Part shown: piece after piece, positions 1 to 11,989 of the stretch
Numbering within the stretch: position 1 is the stretch's first letter
How the letters are laid out: every line of letters starts with the position of its first letter
NCBI GenBank assembly: GCA_030141605.1
Contig: JAQGDQ010000338.1
Coordinates: 172,962 to 232,961 of the forward strand
Source of the DNA: Tubiluchus corallicola
Lineage: Eukaryota > Priapulida > Priapulimorpha > Priapulimorphida > Tubiluchidae
DNA length: 60,000 nt
Direction of reading: 5' to 3'
Program-made: the position numbers and the translations under genes
Notes under the pieces: generated by a model
The model's input: only the letters and a program-made list of their open reading frames with translations
What the model was told of the DNA's origin: nothing
Database searches by the model: none

Positions 1-1228
1 ATAAATTTCTCACAAAGTTTTAGTTATAAAGTTCGTTAAGTTTGCTGTCTAGTACCTTGCGAGATTTTAAATGCTGTTATGTAAAACTGCTTTTTAGAGG
101 TTATCAAAAACTTCAAAATATTTCGCATCAAACATCTGGCATGTTTTATTAACATTAAGTGAAGTTACTGATGTTCATTTCTGCCTCATTGTTTCCTGAA
201 CTTCTGGTTTCAACTGACGAAAAATAAACTTACGCTATAATCAGGCACTTGTTGTTTTAATTTCACTAATGAATTAATTATGCTCATTAGTTTACAAACG
301 TAATCATGTATTCATTCACCGCTTATAGGTAGGCTTACTTTTATTCCTCCATTTTAATGCAATTTGGCGGGAAAAATTCATTTTGACATTTTAAAGGATT
401 TCACTTTCTAAAATCCCCTTTTCTAGAAATAATCAAAAATTGCTGATAAAGTTTGTTTAGATCTAGTAATATTTTTGTTGTTTTTGATACAAATATTTTC
501 TTATTTCAGCATGATTAGTGAACATTTCTTAATGAAAACAAAATTTTGACGTGGTTATTCTCTCTCTCGACTCATTGCGTGCTTTCCTTCAAGGATTACA
601 ATTTTTCGGGAGTTTTGAACTGTCAGTGCCCGTGATTATTCCTAGAAATTTAATCCGAAACTGAAACCTAATTTTGTTGTCCCCGTGTGACAGTAGAACG
701 GGCGCACTGATACACTGTGAACCGAGGTCAGGGAACTACATACCAGCATAATCTAAACCGGCGCGTCGAAATTTAACTTGACAAATTAAACAGCGCTGAA
801 TAGGCGACTGTATTTGCATAGCCATTTCCATTTTCATAGTTAAAACCTGGGCTCATTCACACGGCCGAACTTTTAACGTAGTTTCCAATCGCGGACAAAG
901 ACTTTAAAGAAGTGCATAAGACGCTAAACTGGTCCCAGCGAGCCCCTGATACAGTGGACTTTCACTTCTTTTGTGGTCAAGCGTTTTACTCTAAGCTATT
1001 TCTGTGTAGAGTACATTATTGTAGCGACTTAACTTCCTGATTGTCCATCAGATAAAACTGACACTCTGGGAAAGTTCTCCTGGTAGATCTTGTTAATGAA
1101 AGAAAGAAACACTTGGCCTTGTTTTCTTATCGGTCAATCTTGTGGAGCAAAGTAAACGGTTTTTACTTAACTGTCATAGAATCAGAAAGATGGTTGAATG
1201 TCTTTGGCTCTTTGCCATAGATTAAAAT
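1..1228. other. Non-coding stretch, nothing recognised
   Basis: AT-rich unique-looking sequence with stops in all frames. No gene, RNA gene or repeat could be supported by eye. Confidence 0.5.
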
Positions 1229-1290
1229 ATGCGTAGAGGGTTTGGGATGTCATTTGAACAATTTAAATGTTACATGACGGTCATAATGAA

Positions 1291-1767
1291 GTTGATGTTG
1301 TTGTTGATGACGATGATGATTAAGATGATGGGGAAGGTAATGATGATGGCGATGACGACGAAAACGACAACGGGAACGAGAACGTCGACGATGATGACAA
1401 CGACAACAACATCAATTACAACAACGACAACAACAACAAGAACAACATCAACATCAATTACAACAACTACGACAACAACAACAATGACGACAGCGACAAC
1501 AACAACGACGACGACGACAACAACAACAGTGACGACAATGACAACGACAACAAAAACAACGGCAATAGCAACAGCGACAACAAAAACAACATCAATCACA
1601 ACAACTATGACAACAACAACAACAGTGACGAGAGCGACAATGACAACAACAACAACAACGTCAATGACAACAAAAACAACATTAATTACAACAACTATGA
1701 CAACAATAACATTGACGACAGAGACGATGACAACAACAACAACAACAACAACAACAATAATAATTAT
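1291..1767 (+). repeat. Degenerate AAC/GAC trinucleotide array
   Basis: About 480 bp of imperfect triplets (AAC, GAC, ATC, ATG) ending in a purer (AAC)n tract near 1735-1760. Because the period is three, the plus strand is open as a Thr/Met-rich frame and the minus strand as a Val-rich frame. Neither has the composition of a real protein, so I do not call a gene. Confidence 0.85.
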
Positions 1768-1774
1768 TACATAA

Positions 1775-2313
1775 ACCTTTATAATTGTGGCCCTTACTTT
1801 ATACAGGAATTTCTAAAGGTGTTCAGCTTATCATGTGAAGTTTAAGGTTTCCATGGCTAGGTTAGTTATTTTAGGTTAATTTAACAACTAATTTGTAACA
1901 AAAATTTTGTTGGATTGAAAGTTAGAAGTTGCACAAAGTTGCAGGTGTAAGTTAGGAGTGTGAAATTTTGGTTTGACGGTTGAAGCAAAAGCTTGAATGT
2001 TGGAAAATATGGAGTTTTCGCCGTTTCGGCAATGTTGGTATCTATAGAAGAACTACACTGACATCAGGGACAATGTTTTGATGGGGTTGTTTACGTGAGT
2101 TGTTAGAACAGTAAACATTCCAAAGCTCACACAAACGTAGTTTTGTTTACAGGAGCAGGTGGAAACAATGACAACGGTAACCACAAAGTCTAAAGTGAAA
2201 GTGGGGCAGAGACGACCTAGGCAGGTGGCCCAATCTACGTGTTTACGTGTTTATCGATTATTTCCAATTGAATCAGTGAAACTTATGGGTTATCCAATCA
2301 TTAATGTTTTTAA
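1775..2313. other. Non-coding stretch, nothing recognised
   Basis: No supportable gene or repeat. It ends at the TTAA target site (2310-2313) of the piggyBac-type element that follows. Confidence 0.45.
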
Positions 2314-2772
2314 CGCTTTCATACCCGTTGTATCCCGTGGGATACGAGAACATTTTCTGCCTTTAAAATTAATAAAATTTTAAAACTGACAGTTATTTGA
2401 TCTGTTAATAGTTATTTTTATTTAAGCCAATAACAATAGACTAAAATGGTGATAAAATGGCAAACTAGAAAATCCACATAGCATAAAAAACTGTGCAAGG
2501 TACAGTATTTTAGACACGACTTTGTACAGATCAGCATAGCGTGCATACTAAATGCCTCAAATACTTTAAAAAATTATCAGCAGTTGCAAAATGAAGCACA
2601 TTTTATGCTTCCACGGAATCCCAATGTATCCCGTGGGGTACAGGCTATATTTAGCACGCGGGCACAGGTAGGAAAAAATAATTATTATGTGTAAACAAGA
2701 TGGACATACTGAACAAAAGTACCAAGCCAAAAAAAAATTTCTTATTAAAAAAATAATTTGGGACTGAAAGGG
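2314..2772 (+). mobile_element. piggyBac-like MITE, copy 1
   Basis: 459-bp element bounded by TTAA on both sides (2310-2313 and 2773-2776), as expected for piggyBac-type insertion. The left end reads CGCTTTCATACCCG and the right end GGGACTGAAAGGG; the complement of the right end starts CCCTTTCA, so the left-end CGC is probably a mutated CCC. The palindrome TATCCCGTGGGATA lies near the left end and a variant recurs inside. Two other copies (12990-13424 and 57124-57577) share most of the length. There is no transposase ORF, so it is non-autonomous. The short ORF overlapping it at 2159-2383 is not credited. Confidence 0.8.
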
Positions 2773-2819
2773 TTAAACGGATTTTGCAAAGGGTCAAAGC
2801 TATTGAAACATTGGCAAAT

Positions 2820-3510
2820 ATGCTTAGTTTAGTTTAGTTTTGTTTATTATTATCACATTCAGTACAATATAATGACATTAAGCACACAGTGACATCGAAA
2901 TTATTACATCATAGTGTATTAACTTGTTATGTTTCATAAACTATCGTTATCATAAAAAAATAATTATACTTCAGTGGGCTAGAGAAGCAAAGGCTTGTAT
3001 AAGCCCACTTTCATGTGAACCCGATAAAAAAGAATGGATGGGTCAAGAGAAAAAAGAACTGGGATAAAGGTTAGATCACACAGGAAGGGTTAAAGGGTGT
3101 GTTAATGGAAATGGTAGGAAGAAAGATAATAGATTGTGCTATGTTGACATAAGAATGCTATTAATAATAGCCTTAAAGGAAGCCTTAAAACCTTGCAATA
3201 AAATCATTCTATAGATGCTATACACAAGTTAGGCGAAACGTTGTCAAAAGTTTTACAAAAACAGCAGTATAAATGGTTCATCTAGAAGCAGGACATTATT
3301 TATTATTTATTTAAATTTTATTCCTTATTTCAGTTTGTAGATGTAGTCTTGAACCATATAAATAGAATAACTATCAAAAAGCTAATTATGAGTAAGAAAA
3401 GAGGTTAGTTAAAATATTTATGTAGTGAATAGTAGGCCCTTTCACTATATATTGTACATGAAACTATTGTAAATGTGTAATGTGAAATAAATGACTTATG
3501 ACTTACGAAA
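2820..3510. other. Possible LINE 3' tails
   Basis: The stretch near 2830-2850 (TTTATTATTATCACA on plus) and the end near 3486-3506 (AATAAATGACTTATGACTTA) look like 3' tails of non-LTR retrotransposons, the second with a repeated TGACTTA-type tail. No coding remnant is readable, so this is a weak call. Confidence 0.3.
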
Positions 3511-4268
3511 AAAGCATTAAACATTAATGGGAGGCGTTTCAGTCGATTGCTAAACTGCGTTGTGTTATGTTAAATTGTACAAAAACATCAGCCCTATAAT
3601 ATTTTTTTAAAGACACCCCTATAAAAGTTTAGCAGAACAACCCAAAGGCTTCCCATTTATGTTGAAGAATACAACAAACTCGTAATAAACACGAATTTCT
3701 ATACATTGCACTAATCAGTGCAGTAATAATGCGTTAAATTGTAAAGTCAGATGTTAAATAACTGCCGCAGTGTATGAACGCGAGTAATTTACCTCGTGGG
3801 AAAAGCAAGACAAAGCGGGGCGATGTGCCTCATGAACTAGCGAAGTGAAATCCATAAAATCAGAGAACTAGTTACAGGGAAATCTTTGCGTGCATTGCTC
3901 TATCAATGTCACGTTTGATGATGTCTCATATTAGATTTAATGACGACCGGGTAATTATGACTTAAATACACAGACGGTTTTATAGGAGTTCCTTTCGGAT
4001 ATTTCCTCTTAAGAGGTGAGAACTTGGTAGGTGGCTCTGTACAGCTGTTTGCTTGATGAGTAATACGCATGCGCACAATGAGCCAATAATGGGTTCAAAG
4101 CTCCACTCTTTAATTTGGTCAAGATGTTTTAAGCAACTTACGCAGAAGTGATTTTTCCTTTGTAGACAATCAGCAGATCTTTAAGTGATATTATGTAATA
4201 TTTATGTAGGGAATAATTTATGATTCTGTAACATAAAAACAGTATCGATATCGCATAATGTACGTGGC
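3511..4268. other. Non-coding stretch, nothing recognised
   Basis: AT-rich sequence without a supportable gene or repeat. Confidence 0.45.
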
Positions 4269-4343
4269 CATTAAAATACGTTGATAATCACTGACAAAAA
4301 CTTTACAGAGATGATCAATCAGTGTTAGTTAATAAAAACTTTA
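4269..4343 (-). mobile_element. LINE 3'-tail fragment (family G)
   Basis: About 75 bp nearly identical to the 3' tails at 7915-8212 (minus) and 41380-41515 (plus); shared words include GATGATCAATCAGTG. Only the extreme 3' tail is present, consistent with severe 5' truncation of a non-LTR retrotransposon. Confidence 0.6.
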
Positions 4344-4998
4344 ATGGAATTTTTTATTTATGTAAAAATATCATTTTTCTTATTGCCAACAGACATTTTT
4401 TGTTATTTATTTATGTAACAAACATAATAAATGCACTGAATTACAATAATTCGAAATAAATCGTATATATAATTCATGAACATGTGTCAACATGATAATT
4501 ATTTTAACAGTTTTAAGACTTTGTCGTGTAAACCAGCTGACATCTATATCTGTATCTTAGTAGGCAGATACATCGTATTATAACTAATTGTAGTTTGTAG
4601 CCTAGCAAACAGAGCGTCCATTTCTAGTATTTCTTTCCACAAATTCTTTGCCTGACATGCTTCTGACAGATTAAGATTAAGATCACATTACGATCATGTC
4701 CTAATCATATCACGTAAAGCATTTGTGGAAAGGAACATTTGATGTATTTGTATAAAAAAAGGTTTGATACATTACTTTGTAAACTTATAAGTTACAACCA
4801 GCCTACAAGTTAGTACAATGCCACATATGTTATAGATCTGGATTGTAGCTACATTGTAGGGATGTAAGTTGTAAGTAAGATGTAAATCTGACGCGTTTAA
4901 GATTTGTGTTAAGATAAGAACAATGTTTAAAGCAAAACCGGACCCAATCTTAAATTGCAAGTCAAAACAATCTACTCTTTAAAATATTGAAAGGAAAC
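4344..4998. other. Non-coding stretch, nothing recognised
   Basis: AT-rich, no supportable feature. A 62-codon minus ORF at 4772-4960 has no recognisable similarity. Confidence 0.45.
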
Positions 4999-5392
4999 GT
5001 ACTATTTTTTCAAAAATGACTTACGTGGAATAATCATTACCACACAAATACAATTTTACGTTCGTGCCACTAGTTCTTCGCTGTTACGTTTCGCTATTCG
5101 CTAGTTAGACGGGCACTAGCGCCTGCATTTCGGAGACGCATTGCACAGAAAACAGGTGTTGTACCTCTCAGTTCATATGTGTTAGTTTGTGACAAGCTGC
5201 ACACGTTCGACAGCTCATGTGTGAGCACAGCGGTAAATTTGAAATTTGAATTTTTGTCTTAAAAGTTGCCTAATTTTAGTACAACACACTGAATATCTTA
5301 CAGTATCACTGTACATCCATCTTGGCTTTTAAAAACACGTGCAATACGCCCGTGGAATATTTTTACTGTTGAAAATTATGTTAGTTTGTGAT
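4999..5392 (+). repeat. Dispersed repeat D, copy 1
   Basis: Matches the reverse complement of 32467-32700 in several blocks, such as ACTTACGTGGAATAATCATT near 5020 and CACACTGAATATCTTACAGT near 5286. This copy has about 150 bp (roughly 5120-5260) that copy 2 lacks. No coding capacity and no clear terminal structure, so the class is unknown. Confidence 0.6.
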
Positions 5393-5882
5393 GTGATCAA
5401 TAGTTGGGATCGCCCGGCGTTAATTAAGTTTTTAATCTATTATTTAGCTAACGAATTTTAGGAGACTCCGGGCGAAATCAGGAGTGGTGGCAGCCCTAAG
5501 TGAAGGCCTGCTTTTTTGAAGTTTTCACTGTTTTAAATACCTCTGAATAAATTTATCCGTACTAAGCTTTCCTATTTTTACTGTTTCCGTAATTTTAGTG
5601 CTTAGACCAATATTTATATCAGTATAACTTTTACTGTACATACAGAAGTTTTCAATACGCTGAAATTGAATTTCAAATTTTGTAGATAAATTTAATTTTT
5701 CTCGCACAACTGGCGGTTTGATTTCAGTTTTTAACGTTCTTTTGTCAATTCGTCAATTTGCTGTGCGTTTTTGCAGTAGTGATTAAATTTACTACTAATT
5801 TAACGGTTGAATGCGTGAATCTGACAAGTCCAGACGCATTTTAATTACGCATAATGATTCAGGGTTCCGGTTTGTTACGTAA
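5393..5882. other. Non-coding stretch, nothing recognised
   Basis: No supportable feature. The 60-codon minus ORF at 5525-5707 has no recognisable domain. Confidence 0.4.
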
Positions 5883-6297
5883 ACAAAATATTTTAGTTGT
5901 GCTTTTCAAATGTGCAATAATTTACCCAATAAAATAAAACAAGCCAGTAATGTAAATAAATTTAAGAAACTTTTTAAAAATATTTACTAGAAAACGTGTC
6001 ATTTGATAAATGATCTAAGATGTAAATTTTTTACCATAATTATATAATTTTATCGTATTAATCAAGTTTTCCATTTTTATTGTTTTCCCCTTTTATGTTG
6101 ACTGTACTTTTAATTTATTTACACATACGTATGTGTTTATATTGTACTAACCATGTACCAATTATTCTGTACTTTTAGCTGTAAATTTACTCTCTATACA
6201 TTGTCGATATATTTTACGATGCTTTAAATGGGTTTATAAGTCTCTCGACTTCTGTTCATAGATCCGTCCATTGATAATGTGTCTACAATTTCTGATA
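5883..6297 (+). mobile_element. 5'-truncated LINE, end of reverse transcriptase ORF
   Basis: Codons 5883-5990 read as the last ~35 residues of a non-LTR retrotransposon polymerase. They include the typical NNLPNKIKQ motif and an FKKLFKNIY ending before TAG. In CR1/jockey-type elements this C-terminus reads roughly LW-N-LP--IK--------FKK-L. The rest to about 6297 is AT-rich 3' UTR leading into the GA microsatellite. No upstream reverse transcriptase core is present; a stop lies directly upstream at 5880-5882. Confidence 0.6.
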
Positions 6298-6300
6298 ACA

Positions 6301-6324
6301 GGAGGAGGAGGAGGAGGAGGAGGA

Positions 6325-6394
<70 letters not shown>
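6301..6394 (+). repeat. (AGG)n-(GA)n microsatellite
   Basis: About 8 AGG units followed by about 30 GA dinucleotides. The ~40 bp just before it (6263-6300) is similar to the lead-in of the second GA array at 6935. Confidence 0.9.
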
Positions 6395-6395
<1 letters not shown>

Positions 6396-6934
6396 AGAGA
6401 TGCATTACAAATAAAATAAAATAAACAAAGTGTAGGCCATGTTATTTCTTTCTTCTAACAACCTACATTGCCAAAGTTTAGAGAGATTTTTCCTCCAACC
6501 AGCGCGACGTACGAAAGGTGAAATATATTCACTTTGAAGAAGAATTTCAATTCAAATTGTTGTCAAACTTTCGTGCGGGCGGTGAATGAAAATCCTCATA
6601 CTCAAGTGAACAAAATAATAAGTGTTTAATAAGAAGCAATGTCAGTGATTCATGGGCATAGGTAAAGGTGAACAACCTCACCCAGGTAAAGCAGAAATAA
6701 TTGCAGTGATCCTCATACGTGAATGTATCAATTGTCTAACATTCTTTTCGCTCACTCATGCAGTAATATACACCAGTGAACGCCTGCTAGATCCTTCCCC
6801 GCTTATTCACTCCCGTTCAACCTCCCCTCCCGGAAATCGGGCAGGTTGAATGGGGATTTTTGAAGGAAGAATGCGAATCAGTAACCGATGACCTCTGCCC
6901 TATCCTAATATGAAATAGTGTTTAGTGAAGTCAC
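6395..6934. other. Non-coding stretch, nothing recognised
   Basis: No supportable gene. A 65-codon plus ORF (6652-6849) shows no recognisable domain. Confidence 0.4.
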
Positions 6935-7042
6935 CGTCCATTTGATAATGCGTATGTAATTTCTGGTAAGAGGCGGAGAGAGACAGAGAGAGAGAGAGGG
7001 AGGGAGGGAGAGAGAGAGAGAGAGAGAGAGGGAGAATGAGGG

Positions 7043-7091
<49 letters not shown>

Positions 7092-7166
7092 AGGGAGAGA
7101 GAGAGGGAGGGAGAAGGAGAGAGAGAGAGGGAGGGAGAGGGAGGGAGGGAGAGAGAGAAAGGGGGA

Positions 7167-7237
<71 letters not shown>

Positions 7238-7321
7238 AGAGAGAGAGGGAGGGGGAAGGAGAGAGAGAGGGAGGGAGAGGGAGGGAGGGAGAGAGAGAAA
7301 GGGGGAAGGAGAGAGAGAGAT

Positions 7322-7375
<54 letters not shown>

Positions 7376-7386
7376 GGAGGGAGAAC
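6935..7386 (+). repeat. Long GA-rich microsatellite with GGGA interruptions
   Basis: A ~40-bp lead-in (CGTCCATTTGATAATGCGTA) is followed by ~415 bp of GA interrupted by GGGA, GGA and AAAG. A segment around 7085-7175 recurs around 7230-7315 with the same interruptions, so the array has grown partly by block duplication. It is open in all three minus frames as Ser/Leu repeats and on plus as Arg/Glu; none is credited as a gene. Confidence 0.9.
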
Positions 7387-7914
7387 GCATGCGCACACAC
7401 TGCTCAAGAACTTTTCATCAGAAACGCATCAAAACTTGAGAAAATTCACGCTGAGTTGTCACGCTTGTGCTGGTAAAGCGATTTTGAAATTTTACTGACA
7501 AAGCTAGATGCGAACTTGCGAACCTAAAGCTGTGCTGTAACCAAACGCAAAAAAACTATTAAAGCAAAAAATGGCTTCTTTAACAGGGCCTGTGATTATT
7601 ATTATAGATGTAAAGACACAACAAGCTATAGTTAATAAAGTTCGTTTTTATATGTAGTTAATATATAATATAGTTAATAAAGTTCGTTTTTAACTCGCAA
7701 CTGATAGCATGAATAGGGTCACGTTTAATTTTGACTTCAAATGGCGCTAAACGGCTGTATTTTTCTTTCAGTTATTAAATTTCCCAAGTTTTAAAGCGCC
7801 ATATTTAAGATAAAGTTTCAGTTTAAAACTCATTCACTCCATAAATTTACTCCACAGTTCTGAGTTCATTCGTGTTCCTGTGTTATCGTGTCGTGAAGCA
7901 TTAGGAGAGATGTA
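7387..7914. other. Non-coding, small tandem duplication
   Basis: The 20-base word AGTTAATAAAGTTCGTTTTT occurs twice, near 7630 and 7673. No gene seen. Confidence 0.45.
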
Positions 7915-8212
7915 TATATATATATATAATATAATAATCTTTATTAGCCATTAAAGTACGTTGATAATCACTGACAAAAACTTTACAGAGATGATCAATC
8001 AGTGTTAGTTAACAAAAACTTACACTGCTAAAGGCAAATGCGTCAGTGCAATCGAAACTACTGTGCAGTAATGGAAAGTAACGACGAATAAAATCAAACA
8101 CATTTACAACTATGCACAAAAAATGAAAAAAATATGATTTAATTAATGTGGCCGTGGATATATAAATTCTGAATTAGTGTGTATGTTGTGGTACTGGTGT
8201 GATGGTATTTAT
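7915..8212 (-). mobile_element. LINE 3' end (family G), copy on minus strand
   Basis: On the minus strand this region encodes a terminal peptide containing SEFIYPRPH before a stop, then a 3' UTR ending in a TAATCTTTATTA-type tail (plus-strand reading) beside a TA microsatellite. The copy at 41167-41527 is nearly identical (SEFIYPRPY then stop). It is 5' truncated, and the shared 3' tail identifies it as a non-LTR retrotransposon. Confidence 0.7.
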
Positions 8213-9735
8213 GATGGTATGTAATTATAGGAGGAAAACTTCGCTGTTTAGGAAAAAAGAACGCCAGTAAATATTCCCTAGTCCTGTAAATACAGAAGGA
8301 GAAGGTTCCCAAAGAGAAGACTAAGTGATGAGTAAGATGTTCAAGGTTACTATGTGAACGAACTTTGGCACTTTCGCTTTTCTGACACTGATGGTCGATG
8401 GCTGATCAACTTCACTACTACAGAGCCACCTACTTCACGTTTATAATACTATGCAAAAATGCATAAAAAAGATACGAAAAAACAATTTCTAATGCTCTAA
8501 ACACGTGGTTATTTTCGAAGAACAAAGCCATGTTTAATACTGAGGAATACAAGTACAGTATAGTTAGCTGTTCCCGCCTGCGTCTGCCTTCCCTTCAGGC
8601 AAACTTCAAATCATGTAAAGCTATTTGAAGCATTGAACCCAACACGAGCATTGTGTAATTCTTCCACACGAGTTGCCCAAGCCGAGCCACACATACATAC
8701 AGAATCACAATGTTTGCGCGGTTTAATTATGATTAATGATAAGAACTTTATGAACAAATACGCTAGTTTTAAAGACCCGTGATTATCATGAACCTGAGTT
8801 AATGACCCTGTTGTGTTTAGAACCGTAAATATGCTTTGTTGCTGGATACATTTTTGGTTTTGCTGTCCCTTTGTGAGTGCGCTTTAGAGATTGTTTGTGC
8901 TGTACGTGTACACGAGCTAATATTTCCGTTTTCCATTCAGGGAGATCACTCGATTTTTCTTAGTTTAGGTACAAGAGTGTCAAAAATGATACCGTGCAGT
9001 GTTTCAGTAGTGTCGCTAAGCAATCATATTATTGCTCAGAACTTAATACTATTGTTGTTGTTGTTACTGCTGCTGCTGTTGTTGTTGTTGCTGCAGACGC
9101 GAGGTAGTAAGATGTCTGTGCACAACTAATTACAATTACATATTATGACATAACAATCAAGAAGACAGTTTTAACAGTACAACAAAAGTTACACTAGACT
9201 ACAGCCAAGCAGCATTTGCTTTCTTGTCCCTGCATGAGGAAGGTGGTTCGAAATCCACGGCTATCTTCCCGTAAATTACCAACTCACAAATTTGCAGCAG
9301 TCTACTGGTAAATTATCAATTCAAAAATTTTCGAGACCCCTCCCCCAATGAACCACTTATTGGAAAATTTCCACGAGCCTTTTTTACCAGCTGAGCTTCG
9401 AAAGGTTGAGAAAATCTACACGCTGAGATATTACCATCCAGGGAGGCTGGCATTTTATCTACCTAGAATGTAAAATTATTTACGTATTTTACCACCACAT
9501 ATTCATATGTTAATATAACTGTTATGTAAGATGGAAGTATTATTGATGCCGCCTTATATACGGGAAGAATGCTAAACCATGAGGGAAAATTCCCCAAAAA
9601 ATAGCTGATGAATTGCTTAATCAGTCCGTGTATTCAGGACTTTATTAATATTACGAGTTTATTTTGCACAATAAAATAGGGGATGTTTGTAAAGTAATAT
9701 GTTGAACTGCAGACGGTACCTCGCCGACAAGGGCA
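8213..9735. other. Non-coding stretch with short (GTT/GCT)n tract
   Basis: The 97-codon plus ORF at 8836-9129 ends in a Leu run encoded by a GTT/CTG microsatellite near 9051-9094. I see no supportable gene. Confidence 0.4.
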
Positions 9736-10119
9736 TCAGAAATTAATACATTTCAAAGAAGAAACTTCAGGAACATTCTAGGAATAAAATGACCAAAGAA
9801 AATATCAAACCAGGATCTACAATAAAGTCAAAGCAGATGAATGGACAATTAAAATCAAAAAGAGAAGATTAAGATGGACAGGACATGTTATACGACTACC
9901 AGATGACAGTCCATTAAAATAAACTTTCAAAGAAGCAGTGCAGAAAGAAAAGAAACCACAAGGAGGACAGCTGCTGACTTACATCAATTTCATCCAAAAA
10001 GATCTTATCAACACACGATTAGATATCAAAAATACAGAGACATGGGAGGTTGCGGGTGACACGGCAGCATGAAGTGATTAGGAGGGTCATGTCAGAGGAT
10101 GTGTGACTCCAGAGATGAC
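9736..10119 (+). mobile_element. LINE fragment (family H), 5'-truncated copy
   Basis: Closely matches 12133-12670 of the longer copy: the coding end of a non-LTR retrotransposon ORF2 beginning SEINTFQRRNFRNILGIK. The next codon, expected to be Trp, is TGA (9790-9792) in both copies. Frameshifts follow. The element ends in CTCCAGAGATGACGACG and runs into a GAC/GAT microsatellite, a common tail type for RTE-like elements. Confidence 0.75.
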
Positions 10120-10151
10120 GACGACGACGACGACGATGATGATGATGATGA

Positions 10152-10183
<32 letters not shown>

Positions 10184-10201
10184 TGTGTGTGTGTGTGTGT
10201 T
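10115..10201 (+). repeat. (GAC)n(GAT)n(GT)n(GCGT)n compound microsatellite
   Basis: Follows directly on the 3' end of the LINE fragment, so the triplet part is probably the element's own tail, later expanded. The GT/GCGT part extends to about 10201. Confidence 0.9.
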
Positions 10202-10726
10202 TGCGTTATCTGAAAGATAAAGAAGATTTGTTCGATAATTTTGCTTTGTAATTTAAAATTTTAGACTTTTTAGAGTAATGTATAATCGATACCAATCCAA
10301 TAACATATTATTATTTTACTTCAAAACAGATAACCAGTCTAATACTGATTATTTATTTTCCTTAACACCGATAACCAACCAATCACGCAGTTTTCGCCAA
10401 AATCAGTAACCGATTAATCGAAACAACACGGTCAATAACATTGTCGATACTGGAAATAATGTTGCACCTTGTTGCAGAATTGACCAAAAATGGTGTCATT
10501 TTTTACCCTGGTGCAACTCAGAAGATGTTGCATGATGTTTTAGCCGACACATTGTAAGCAGAATCTACCATAGACGTCGAATTTGAATACCAGCTATTAA
10601 GAAGGTTTCTCGAGCGACAAATCCGCAAAAGGTGATTCGGAAAAAGCCAAAGTACGACGCTTAAAATTAACAAGTTTCGAAACAGTATCATCGTTCGTAA
10701 CAGACTTAACAGTGTAGTCTAGCCAC
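10202..10726. other. Non-coding stretch, nothing recognised
   Basis: No supportable feature. Confidence 0.4.
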
Positions 10727-11166
10727 AAGAAGAGCTCACACGTCACTAACTAAGTAAAATTTTAAATTACTGTATCTTGTCAATAAGGCTAAAAATTCGT
10801 CTTTGATTAGTGAGTGGTGCACCCTGGAGGGTGAGTCAATAACATTTTAAATAATTAATAATTTTCTTTTCTAGTTACATGCTCTTTCAAGTAGGTATAG
10901 GAAATATTAAATAATGTAACTTTGCATGGAAGGTTTTTTGGGACATAGTTTAACATTTACTTTTCTTCTCCTGATTTCCATTGTGCATATATGACGTCAT
11001 GTACTGGTGCAGTCAGAACAGTGTCGCAGGAAATTTAAAATGAAAACAAATAAAAAATCATTTCAACGCGAGTACAATATATGCATAAAAATGCTCAAAA
11101 GAGATATGATTTTTTAAGGTGATTTTTCTGAAACCTACTTCAGGTACCCCTTTTCTAGTACTTTAA
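10727..11166 (+). repeat. Dispersed repeat E, copy A
   Basis: About 440 bp shared with 59196-59665 and 24160-24536 (both inverted). One end carries GTGCACCCTGGAGGGTGAGT and the other CCTACTTCAGGTACCCCTTTT. All three copies hold a palindromic TGACGTCA. The element is non-coding and its class is unknown; it may be one arm of a larger inverted-repeat element (see 22797-24536). Confidence 0.7.
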
Positions 11167-11989
11167 CAGCGTAGTCGAGACAACATTATTCCTACATTAC
11201 TCTCACATTTGACATTCCTTGCGAGCGAGTACAAGAGACTGTAGGCGCTGTACCTCTCATCAATACCTACTTACTGATAGTGGACGGATGGCTCTAGGCT
11301 GAAGTCAACAGCCTTTGTACAGGAATTATAAACGATTTACACCAATAAAGATTTAACAAGCTGCACCTAAACGACTTCCCTGCATTAAGCAGCCACAATT
11401 AACTGATTATAAAATTGTTTTGCAATTATCACCCCGGTCACACGTTCGCTTCATTAGTAAGTTTCTGCTTTTTAAGTCGGTAATTAGTCCTGGAAAACGA
11501 CTTTTGTCATTGGTTCTGGTCTGAAATATTTATCGCCGGTTTTATTGTAGAAAGTAGAAAATAATGATTTCTAGTCGGTTGTCTAGTTTTTGTTTTAATA
11601 CTCAACTTTCGAAGCTTTTCAAGCGCAAAAATAAACCGAAGAAATTTTCTTCCTCTAAAAACCAAAAATTTAATAATAGATCTTTCAGTTGTGGCGGTGA
11701 AAGATCGTCATTGGTTTCAATTTTTTACCTTTTAAGCTTATGGCACATGAAAGGATGGAGATTTTTCATGCAAACCAAAAACAATTTGAATTAAATATTT
11801 AACAATTAAATTTTGCAATAGCTGAGACCAAACTTAACAATAGCATCACAGCAGTTGAACATTTTAGCTGCAGACAGGAAACAGTGGGGTGCTCTAAGAA
11901 GGCACAGATGCTCAACGCCGACAATAGACGTTTAGAGCAACAGAAGAAGAAGTCTGGAAGTGAGAAAGAATGTGCATATTGCCAATGGG
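11167..11989. other. Non-coding stretch, nothing recognised
   Basis: Unique-looking sequence with weak ORFs (for example 11564-11794) that show no domain. The start of the ORF at 11884 is probably not coding in its first ~35 codons; LINE similarity begins near 11990. Confidence 0.4.

Noticed and set aside
2159-2383. 74-codon plus ORF
   Set aside because: It runs into the left end of the piggyBac-like element and shows no domain.
7036-7323. Arg/Glu-rich ORF on the plus strand
   Set aside because: GA dinucleotide array; any frame is open.
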